Translations under genes and position numbers: made by a program
Notes under the pieces: generated by a model
Told to the model about the DNA's origin: nothing
Databases searched by the model: none
Seen by the model: only the letters and a program-made list of their open reading frames with translations
Part shown: one piece after another, positions 1 through 5,357 of the stretch
Layout of the letters: every line of letters begins with the position of its first letter
Numbering within the stretch: the first letter of the stretch is position 1
Origin: Bacteroidia bacterium
GTDB taxonomy: Bacteria > Bacteroidota > Bacteroidia > NS11-12g > UBA9320
Assembly (NCBI GenBank): GCA_029253325.1
Contig: JAQWZS010000110.1
Location: 1-5,357 of the forward strand
Length of the DNA stretch: 5,357 bases
Reading direction: 5' to 3'

Positions 1-783
1 AAAATAACTGCCCCTACTCATGGGTTAATTACGAATATTGGCAAAGAGCATTTGGAAGGATTTGGCTCACTTGAAGCTGTGGCAAAAGAAGAAAGTGAAA
101 TATATCATTACCTTCTCAAAAACAATGGCGTAGTAATTGTAAACAAAGATGACGAATGGTTAAAAAGGATGAGCAGATCCATTGAAAATGTTAGTTATTA
201 CTCTAAAAAAGATGTAGCAATTCTAGCTACAGTACCTGCTATCGAATTTACATTAAAGAATAATAAAATTAAGTCTCTACTTATGGGAGATTATAATCTT
301 GACAATATGCTTGCTGCCATTGCAATTGGACAAGAATTAGGCGTAACCATTGAGGATATTAAATTAGGAATCGAATCTTATATTCCTGAGAATAACCGTT
401 CACAGTGGATACATAAAAACTCAAATGTAATATTACTAGATGCATACAATGCGAACCCATCCAGTATGCAAGTGGCAATTGAAAATTTTAGTAAAATGCC
501 AAATGATAAACAAGTTTTAATCCTGGGAGATATGTTTGAGATGGGAAAATATGCAGACAAAGAACACCTTGATCTCCTTGTCTGGGCTAAAAATTTCCAA
601 TTTGAGCACATCTATCTATTGGGTGAACATTTTAGAAAAGCCTCTTCCCATTGTGGATTAGAAACATTTCCTTCCATAGAAGCTTTGGGTAAGGCTATTC
701 AAAGCAAGTTTTTTAAAGATACTGCAATATTAATTAAAGGAAGCCGAGGAATGAAGATGGAAAGAGTTCTTGATTATCTCTAA
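1..783 (+). CDS. murF: UDP-N-acetylmuramoyl-tripeptide--D-alanyl-D-alanine ligase, C-terminal 260 codons (5' end outside window)
   Basis: MurF is the cytoplasmic Mur ligase that uses ATP to add D-Ala-D-Ala to the UDP-MurNAc-tripeptide, the last soluble step of peptidoglycan precursor synthesis. The frame is open from base 1, so the gene starts before the window. The TTG at 52 is an internal Leu codon because family-conserved residues precede it (NIGKEHLEGFG, bases 37-66). The end of the central ATPase domain is present, then the C-terminal ligase domain with the family signature DAYNANPSSM (bases 439-468), LGDMFEMG (523-546) and KGSRGMKME (736-762). Full-length MurF is about 430 residues, so roughly 170 N-terminal residues, including the ATP P-loop, are missing. 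The gene ends in TAA and overlaps the convergent recN by 4 bp. Nothing suggests it is broken. The identification is secure from the motifs; organisation of the 5' side cannot be seen. Confidence 0.95.
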   Translation, partial: KITAPTHGLITNIGKEHLEGFGSLEAVAKEESEIYHYLLKNNGVVIVNKDDEWLKRMSRSIENVSYYSKKDVAILATVPAIEFTLKNNKIKSLLMGDYNLDNMLAAIAIGQELGVTIEDIKLGIESYIPENNRSQWIHKNSNVILLDAYNANPSSMQVAIENFSKMPNDKQVLILGDMFEMGKYADKEHLDLLVWAKNFQFEHIYLLGEHFRKASSHCGLETFPSIEALGKAIQSKFFKDTAILIKGSRGMKMERVLDYL

Positions 784-2426
784 TTTAAAAGCATTTTACT
801 CTGCTCTATAGCATGCTTTGTAAGATTGTCACCACTTATCATCTTAGCTATTTCGTGGATTCTATCATCACCTATTAAATCTTTAACTTGCGTTTCAATC
901 AAATTATCTTTTTCGGTCTTATGCACATACTTGTGATGATGTCCAAGTGAAGCAATTTGAGGCAAATGCGTAATTACAATCACTTGCTGATTTTTAGCCA
1001 TATTTTTCATGACAGAACCAACTTTTCTAGCAATTTCCCCACTCACTCCAGTATCAATTTCGTCAAAAATACTAGTCGGCATCTGAAGGTATTCTGATAA
1101 TATTTGCTTAAAACTTAAATTAATTCTAGCTAATTCTCCACCTGATGCTGCTTTTTTAATCTCAAGGAATGACTCCCCTTTGTTTGAAGATAACAAAACA
1201 TTCAACTGATTACAACCAAAAACATTAAGCTCATCGGCATGACTCAATTCATATTTAACTAAAGAATGTTCCATTCCCATTTGAGCTAACAATTTATTAA
1301 TCGAACGCTCCACATTGACTAGATTTTTATTTCTTTTTTCGCTCAAAGTATTGGCTAATTCATTCAGCTTTTTTTCATCGTTAGACAGTTGATTTTCCAA
1401 TTCATTTATTCGATTTTGCAACAGACTTGAATGAATAAGTTTTTCTTCTAAAAAAAGTAATAACTCTTTTAACTCCTTCGTAGATGATTTGCGATGCTTA
1501 CTTTTAAGTGCAAATAATTGATTATTTCTCTCGTTGAGTTCCTCTAACCTTTGTGGATCAATTTGAGTATTTTGAGCATTATTATTAATTTCCAAACTAA
1601 TATCATGAAGTTCTATCATTACAGAATCAATACGTTTTTCTAAATCTTTCAAAACAGAAATTTTATGGCTTCCTAAGAGACTCATTAACTCTTGCAATTG
1701 ATTCAGAATGGATAAATCACTGGATTGTAAAAGGTAATCAGCCTCTCGGAATGTTTGAATTAATTGTTCTGCATTTTCTAACAACTCCAGTTCTTGAGTC
1801 ATAGCATCCTCATCGACATTTTCTAAATCAGCCAATTTGAGCTCATCAAATAAAAATTGATTATAGTCTCGTTCTCTTTGTTGCTCCTCCTCATCTTCTT
1901 TGAGTTGCTTGAGTAAATTTTTATCTCGTCTAAAACCTTGAAACTTTAATGTGTAATCTTCCAAGTCATTTTGACATCCTGACAATAGGTCCAAACTCTT
2001 ATATTGAAAATCAGAAGTAAAAAGTTGAACATTGTCCCGTTGTGAATGAATTTCAATGAGTTTTGATCCGATTTCTTGCAATACCTTTAAATTCACTGGA
2101 GTGTCATTAATAAATGATCTACTTTTACCAGCAGGGGTAATTTCCCTCCTAAAAATGGTATGGTTTTCGTAATCTAAATCATTCTTGTCAAAAATGGTTT
2201 TTAGGTGATAATTTTCAATGTCAAATGCGGCTTCTATGATACACTTTTCTTGATTATTTCGTAAAGAGCTACCATCAGCTCTTTTACCTAATACAAGACC
2301 TAAAGCTCCTATCAGAATTGATTTTCCTGCACCTGTCTCACCGGTAATAATATTCATGCCATGACCGAAGTTGATTTCAACATCAGATATTAAGGCAAAA
2401 TTTTGAACATTTAGGTTTGTCAGCAT
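780..2426 (-). CDS. recN: DNA repair protein RecN (SMC-like ATPase)
   Basis: RecN is a cytoplasmic SMC-family ATPase that acts early in recombinational repair of DNA double-strand breaks, with RecA. The 548-residue product matches the usual family length of about 550. Visible motifs are Walker A GETGAGKS (residues 29-36), a long Leu/Glu/Lys/Gln-rich coiled-coil middle (about 150-390), the ABC/SMC signature SGGELA (428-433), Walker B FDEIDTG (454-460) and the H-loop THLPQ (486-490). All catalytic elements are intact. I start at ATG 2426 because MLTNLNVQNFALI is the typical RecN beginning. A TTG seven codons upstream (2447) would extend the frame but adds nothing family-like. No Shine-Dalgarno is visible, as is usual in Bacteroidota. 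The stop TAG overlaps the murF stop tail to tail. The upstream neighbour on the same strand, the secreted-protein gene, ends 60 bp away; co-transcription is possible but functionally unrelated. Confidence 0.96.
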   Translation of the reverse strand: MLTNLNVQNFALISDVEINFGHGMNIITGETGAGKSILIGALGLVLGKRADGSSLRNNQEKCIIEAAFDIENYHLKTIFDKNDLDYENHTIFRREITPAGKSRSFINDTPVNLKVLQEIGSKLIEIHSQRDNVQLFTSDFQYKSLDLLSGCQNDLEDYTLKFQGFRRDKNLLKQLKEDEEEQQRERDYNQFLFDELKLADLENVDEDAMTQELELLENAEQLIQTFREADYLLQSSDLSILNQLQELMSLLGSHKISVLKDLEKRIDSVMIELHDISLEINNNAQNTQIDPQRLEELNERNNQLFALKSKHRKSSTKELKELLLFLEEKLIHSSLLQNRINELENQLSNDEKKLNELANTLSEKRNKNLVNVERSINKLLAQMGMEHSLVKYELSHADELNVFGCNQLNVLLSSNKGESFLEIKKAASGGELARINLSFKQILSEYLQMPTSIFDEIDTGVSGEIARKVGSVMKNMAKNQQVIVITHLPQIASLGHHHKYVHKTEKDNLIETQVKDLIGDDRIHEIAKMISGDNLTKHAIEQSKMLLN

Positions 2427-2435
2427 ATAATACTT

Positions 2436-2443
2436 CAAAAGTA
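2436..2443 (-). promoter_or_regulatory. possible -7 promoter box for recN
   Basis: On the minus strand this reads TACTTTTG, an exact match to the Bacteroidota -7 consensus TAnnTTTG, 9 bases before the recN ATG. No convincing TTTG-type -33 box lies 19-21 bases further upstream, and transcription from here would give an almost leaderless mRNA. In AT-rich DNA an 8-mer with four fixed T/G positions can occur by chance, so this is a weak call. Confidence 0.25.
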
Positions 2444-2486
2444 CCAATATATTATCATATTTTTAGATAAAATTATTATCCAACCT

Positions 2487-4078
2487 CTACCTCACCACAC
2501 TCACCGTCTGTTTGGTGTCATACCACTTACCTTCAATGTCTCTTGCTCTCACTCGTATTAAGTACGCTCCCATTGGAGCATCTTCTCCATCCCACCCATT
2601 ATCCTCTTGTGTAAAACTCGTTATCTTCTGTCCATAGCGGTTATACACCTCCACCTCATAATTTGCGATACCATAGGTCTGAATATGATTCACATCATTC
2701 ACCCCAACTCCATTGGGGGTAAAACCCGTAGGTACAAACACCGTAGGTTGATATGCCAAGCACACCACATTACTCCAAATAGCTCCTGCCACATCACTCA
2801 CCACATAGCACTTCTCTATCATCTGTTCGGAGGTTCGTTGTGCATAGTCCATATCCTTATACTCCTCTCGCTTTCCTACTTCAGACAATACTTCCCATGC
2901 TCCATCTTGCTCCACATACACCTGATATTCTATCTCTTCTACGGTCTCTCCGTAGGGCGAAAACGTAATAATGGCTATTTCGTTATCAGTGTTCTCTCCG
3001 TCTAGTTTGATGGGACGTGCACTCCTTCCCCATGAGGTCTCATGTCCACAACTGTCCTCTCCCGTTACACGATACTCCACCACTCTGGGTATGCCTATCT
3101 CATCATGATAAACCAACCTTGGACTATCCACCTTGGCTATTTTAATACCATCTCTGTGAATATGATAGGATACAGCTGCTGCATGAGATGTCCACTCCAA
3201 TTCGATTTGTTCGGGAGCTCCCTGCCAGTATCCATCCCCTCGATAATTGATTTTCCATGCTCCATCTGTTGATGTATGTTGCAAATAGCTTCCTCTTTGC
3301 GTATGTATTGTATCTGCTAATGTTACACCAGGAGTAACATACACCCGAACGCTATCTTGCTGAGTAATACATCCCGTGTATCCATACAATCGCTGCACCA
3401 CCCAATAATTGCCCGCATGGGGATAATTCATTAGTATCTGTGGATCGTCTTTAGCTACTTCATGCCACCCTGTACCATCGTAATAATTGTATTCTTTTTT
3501 TCGTACAAACTCCGTGATGGTATCGGTAACCGTTAGGCCAAACGGACTACATCCTCTATTGTTATCCACCTCAAAACCCGGTGCAGGTGCTTCCACCACA
3601 CGGATGTACTGATTCTTAACCAAGGTACTATCGCAGTAGCCATTGTAGTAGTGCAGCGATACGGAGTAAACTCCTGCATTTGCATAGGCATGGGATACCG
3701 CCTCTGCCGTATCGGTGGTATAGGTCTCACCATCGCCAAAAGTCCACACCCACTGCTGGGCTCGGGTAGGGTGCTGCTGCTCTCTACTACTGTTGTTATC
3801 AAATAACAAGGGCACATGGGCACACACCACCGTGTCGGATACCTCAAAATCAGATACGGGCTTCTCTGGAATGCGGATGTGCAGGGTGTCTAGATACCAT
3901 TCACTATAATCGGATTGGGAGCTAAATCCATGTACCTTGAACGGATAATCCCCGTTCTCAGTATAGGTAATGCTGGGGTATGCTTGACCAGAGGGAGTGA
4001 AAAGTTGCGAAGTGATGAGAATGATAATTGAATGCTTTTTTGCGTAGCATGAAACGCTTTTTGGTAACTTTTTTGCAT
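2487..4078 (-). CDS. secreted PKD/FN3-like protein with type B (CHU_C) type IX secretion sorting domain; apparent frameshift or truncation at the 5' end
   Basis: This is probably a cell-surface or secreted protein exported by Sec and then the type IX system; its specific function is unknown. The frame is open from TAG at 2487-2489 up to 4082. The first usable in-frame start is GTG at 3830 (447 residues), but coding similarity continues upstream to about 4010 (YPSITYTENGDYPFKVHG, then VSDFEVSDTVVC), so that start is too late. ATG 4078 is one base out of frame; one extra A in the following A6 run would give about 530 residues starting MQKKLPKSVSCYAKKH plus a hydrophobic IIILIT segment. In that numbering: half a PKD-like module (about 25-75), a PKD domain with WTFGDG (112-117), a third PKD-like module (about 164-250), two FN3-like modules (about 288-358 and 367-445), and the sorting domain from 448 to the end (FVPTGFTPNG, VYNRYGQ, NGWDG, MGAYLIRVRA; bases 2490-2738). 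GC content is well above both neighbours. It may be a pseudogene; coding status upstream of 3830 is the uncertain part. Confidence 0.75.
4036..4074 (-). other. probable frameshift zone: two A6 homopolymers (minus strand) at the start of the secreted-protein gene
   Basis: On the minus strand, A6 runs lie at 4074-4069, directly after ATGC, and at 4041-4036. From ATG 4078 the unshifted frame encodes MQKSYQKAFHATQK and then a stretch unlike any recognised domain. Adding one A to the first run gives MQKKLPKSV and joins the long downstream frame. Adding one A to the second gives MQKSYQKAFHATQKKHS and also joins it. Either product has a Lys-rich start followed by IIILIT, resembling a signal peptide. 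The shift itself is an inference; the frame mismatch and the runs are seen directly. Confidence 0.5.
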
Positions 4079-4276
4079 AATTTTAAATTTTTATAGCAAA
4101 AAATCTTACTCAAAAAAAAGTACACCTTTCTCAGTTATTAGAGTTGATCTAGCAGAAGTCTTGGGTGTTTGTTGTTTTTATATATTCTTTTGTTTTCGTC
4201 AAAGTTTTATCCTTCAAAAAAAACCTACACCAAGTGCTTTTCTAGGCTAGTGCGTTACATTCAAAATAAGGGTTAA

Positions 4277-4319
4277 AAAACGGTTGTGTTGAGTTTTCAA
4301 TGAACCAACTTACCGTTTT
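4277..4319 (-). repeat. inverted repeat, terminator-like on the minus strand
   Basis: The outer arms AAAACGGT (4277-4284) and ACCGTTTT (4312-4319) pair perfectly over 8 bp. After a small asymmetric internal loop, GTTG (4288-4291) pairs with CAAC (4305-4308). Read on the minus strand, the stem ends in a run of six T, as in an intrinsic terminator. There is no minus-strand gene immediately upstream for it to terminate; it lies about 200 bases before the start of the secreted-protein gene. It could be a leader structure, the end of a small RNA, or a chance dyad. Confidence 0.4.
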
Positions 4320-4331
4320 CATACTGTCAAT

Positions 4332-4357
4332 TTGAGCAAGCTTTTTTGCTTGTTCAA
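4332..4357. repeat. 10-bp hairpin with a six-T loop
   Basis: The arm TTGAGCAAGC (4332-4341) pairs with GCTTGTTCAA (4348-4357) over ten positions, including one G-T wobble in the plus-strand sense, around a TTTTTT loop. No T-run follows on either strand, so it does not look like a standard terminator. It sits 12 bases from the inverted repeat at 4277-4319, so both may belong to one structured transcript. Confidence 0.45.
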
Positions 4358-4521
4358 TCTTGAAGATAAAAGACTTTTTTGAAAAATAAAAGAGAAAAAA
4401 ACTACTGCAAAAATCACGCCATTCGGTAAATTACTCACATTGAGAGAATTACGTTTAAAAATATTTTCATCTTCACTTTTTATTGAGTGATGTTTGTGGC
4501 TGCAGTTTATAGAGGGTTTAT

Positions 4522-4529
4522 TACCTTCG
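4522..4529 (+). promoter_or_regulatory. possible -7 promoter box for surE
   Basis: TACCTTCG differs at one position from the Bacteroidota TAnnTTTG -7 consensus and ends 5 bases before the chosen surE ATG. A TTTG occurs at 4493-4496, but the 25-base spacing is longer than the usual 19-21, so no good -33 partner is seen. If used, the mRNA would be nearly leaderless, which would rule out the upstream GTG/ATG starts at 4487 and 4490. Confidence 0.3.
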
Positions 4530-4534
4530 CATCC

Positions 4535-5314
4535 ATGACACAGCAAGAAAAACCACTGATACTCATTTGTAATGATGATGGTATAACCGCTCCAGGCATT
4601 AAAGCTACGGTTGAAGTCATGTCGTCTTTTGGTCAAGTAGTTGTAGTAGCTCCAGATAGTCCACAAAGTGGAATGGGACATGCCATCACTATTAATAAAC
4701 CATTGAGGATGATAAAAAATAATCAGTTTGGAGATGAAATAGAAAGCTATCAATGCAGTGGTACGCCAGCCGATTGTGTAAAATTAGCCGTGGACAAAGT
4801 ATTGCATCGCAAGCCAGATTTGCTAGTTAGTGGTATCAATCACGGCTCTAATTCATCCATTAATGTCATTTACAGTGGCACCATGAGTGCTGCTATGGAG
4901 GGTGCAATCGAGGGAATTCCATCACTTGGATTTTCTTTACTGGATTTTAGTTGGGATGCAGATTTTAGTGCCGCTAAAGTTTATATGAAAATAATCATTC
5001 GAAATGTTTTTCATCACGGTATGCCAAAAGCTACTCTTTTGAGTGTAAATATTCCTAATGTATCAGAAGATGAAATAAAAGGAATAAAAGTATGTAGACA
5101 AGCACGAGCAAAATGGGTCGAAGAATTTGACCATAGACAAGATCCGCATGGTAGAGACTATTTTTGGCTCACAGGTAAATTCACCAACATGGATAAGGGC
5201 GAAGATACCGACGAATGGGCACTAGATAATAATTATGTTTCGTTAGTTCCTGTTCAGTTTGATCTTACTGCACATCATGCAATACAACCACTAAATTCTT
5301 GGGATTTTTCATGA
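4535..5314 (+). CDS. surE: 5'/3'-nucleotidase SurE
   Basis: SurE is a cytoplasmic metal-dependent phosphatase that removes phosphate from nucleoside monophosphates, and in some species from polyphosphate; it is linked to stationary-phase survival and nucleotide salvage. The product has 259 residues, typical for the family. Its Rossmann-like N-terminus has the metal-binding NDDG (residues 13-16, ligands D14 and D15), the APDSPQSGMGHA loop (39-50, ligand S45), SGTPADCV (75-82) and SGINHGSN (99-106, ligand N102), followed by YSGTMSAAMEG. All metal ligands expected from characterised SurE proteins are present. I chose ATG 4535 because the NDDG motif normally sits about 8-14 residues from the start. 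The in-frame GTG 4487 and ATG 4490 would add 15-16 residues unlike SurE. The stop TGA overlaps the ATG of the next gene (ATGA), so the two are probably translationally coupled. It is transcribed away from the secreted-protein gene. Confidence 0.95.
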   Translation: MTQQEKPLILICNDDGITAPGIKATVEVMSSFGQVVVVAPDSPQSGMGHAITINKPLRMIKNNQFGDEIESYQCSGTPADCVKLAVDKVLHRKPDLLVSGINHGSNSSINVIYSGTMSAAMEGAIEGIPSLGFSLLDFSWDADFSAAKVYMKIIIRNVFHHGMPKATLLSVNIPNVSEDEIKGIKVCRQARAKWVEEFDHRQDPHGRDYFWLTGKFTNMDKGEDTDEWALDNNYVSLVPVQFDLTAHHAIQPLNSWDFS

Positions 5315-5357
5315 AAAATAACCAGCTATTGATTGGATTAATTCTTGGAATATTACT
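5311..5357 (+). CDS. start of a probable membrane protein (3' end outside window)
   Basis: Only 15 codons are visible. They encode MKNNQLLIGLILGIL, a short polar start followed by a hydrophobic run that reads as a first transmembrane segment or signal anchor. The ATG overlaps the surE stop in an ATGA arrangement, which supports it as a real start in the same operon. The sequence would fit the beginning of a transporter such as a dicarboxylate/amino acid:cation symporter, but 15 residues cannot establish that, and I assign no function. Confidence 0.6.
   Translation, partial: MKNNQLLIGLILGIL

Larger units (their letters stand above)
4083..4486. other. AT-rich intergenic region between divergent genes; no gene recognised
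   Basis: This stretch holds no ORF that I can support. The minus-strand open frame at 4319-4753 is largely antisense to surE and resembles nothing I recognise. The region should contain the 5' regulatory DNA of both the secreted-protein gene (leftward) and surE (rightward). It contains two A8 runs (4112-4119 and 4216-4223), a bulged inverted repeat at 4277-4319, a hairpin at 4332-4357 and a weak imperfect dyad at 4426-4452. I see no tRNA-like fold, riboswitch motif or insertion-sequence ends. Confidence 0.6.

Noticed and set aside
378..611. Minus-strand frame inside murF
   Set aside because: It is antisense to the conserved DAYNANP and LGDM region of murF.
810..817. AGCATGCT palindrome near the end of recN as a regulatory site
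   Set aside because: An 8-bp palindrome inside a coding region is readily explained by chance.
2427..2486. Terminator between the secreted-protein gene and recN
   Set aside because: Only a 5-bp A/T-rich stem (within 2466-2480) is visible, with no G/C-rich hairpin or T-run.
2607..3272. Two plus-strand open frames (2607-3005 and 3042-3272) opposite the secreted-protein gene
   Set aside because: They are antisense shadows rich in Ile/His/Leu with no recognisable domain; the minus strand has clear PKD-like, FN3-like and sorting-domain sequence here.
3533..3847. Minus-strand frame of 104 residues overlapping the PKD region
   Set aside because: It is a different frame from the recognisable PKD sequence, and its product (many Arg, Pro, Met, Cys) looks like out-of-frame translation.
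4069..4074. Programmed -1 ribosomal frameshift at the first A6 run
   Set aside because: The run is not phased as a canonical X-XXY-YYZ slippery site in the ATG frame (codons CAA AAA AGT), sits at codons 2-4, and has no clear stimulatory structure. An indel or sequencing error is simpler.
3890..4078. Minus-strand 62-residue frame starting at ATG 4078 as an independent small gene
   Set aside because: Only its ATG and first codons look useful; after that it is out of frame with clear PKD-like sequence. It is better explained as the displaced start of the secreted-protein gene.
4426..4452. Imperfect dyad upstream of surE as an operator
   Set aside because: The 11-base arms have two mismatches and a wobble in AT-rich DNA; not strong enough to call a binding site.
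4319..4753. Minus-strand 144-residue frame overlapping surE
   Set aside because: About half is antisense to the conserved part of surE, and the product resembles no known family.

Overview
The window looks like a chromosomal piece from an AT-rich member of the Bacteroidota, probably Flavobacteriales-like. The strongest indicator is a secreted protein ending in a gliding-motility-type (CHU_C, type B) C-terminal sorting domain, which is recognised by the Bacteroidota-specific type IX secretion system. Supporting signs are the AT-rich housekeeping genes, the absence of clear Shine-Dalgarno sequences, and TAnnTTTG-like promoter boxes close to start codons.

Layout. Positions 1-783 (+) carry the last 260 codons of murF (peptidoglycan precursor ligase). 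Its stop overlaps, tail to tail by 4 bp, the stop of recN (780-2426, -), a DNA double-strand-break repair ATPase with all its nucleotide-binding motifs. Sixty bases upstream of recN on the same strand lies a gene for a secreted multi-domain protein (2487 to about 4078, -) with PKD-like and FN3-like modules and a type IX sorting domain. An AT-rich intergenic stretch of about 400-450 bp with two inverted repeats follows. It separates this gene from divergently transcribed surE (4535-5314, +), a 5'/3'-nucleotidase. The surE stop overlaps the start of a further gene by 4 bp (ATGA); only 15 codons of that probable membrane protein are visible.

The housekeeping genes look ordinary and complete apart from window edges. 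The most notable object is the secreted-protein gene. Its reading frame is open from the stop at 2487 up to 4082 but has no ATG/GTG/TTG start upstream of 3830, although clear coding similarity (half a PKD domain) extends to about 4010. The only well-placed ATG (4078) is one base out of frame, just before a run of six A. One extra A there, or in a second A6 run at 4036-4041, would give a complete protein of about 530 residues starting with a signal-peptide-like segment. This could be a decayed or truncated copy, a phase-variable gene, or a sequencing error. The gene is also markedly more GC-rich than its neighbours, suggesting a different history.

The genes do not form one pathway. I see no CRISPR array, tRNA, rRNA, transposase or obvious new defence system. 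The unexplained parts are the start of the secreted-protein gene and the structured intergenic region upstream of it.
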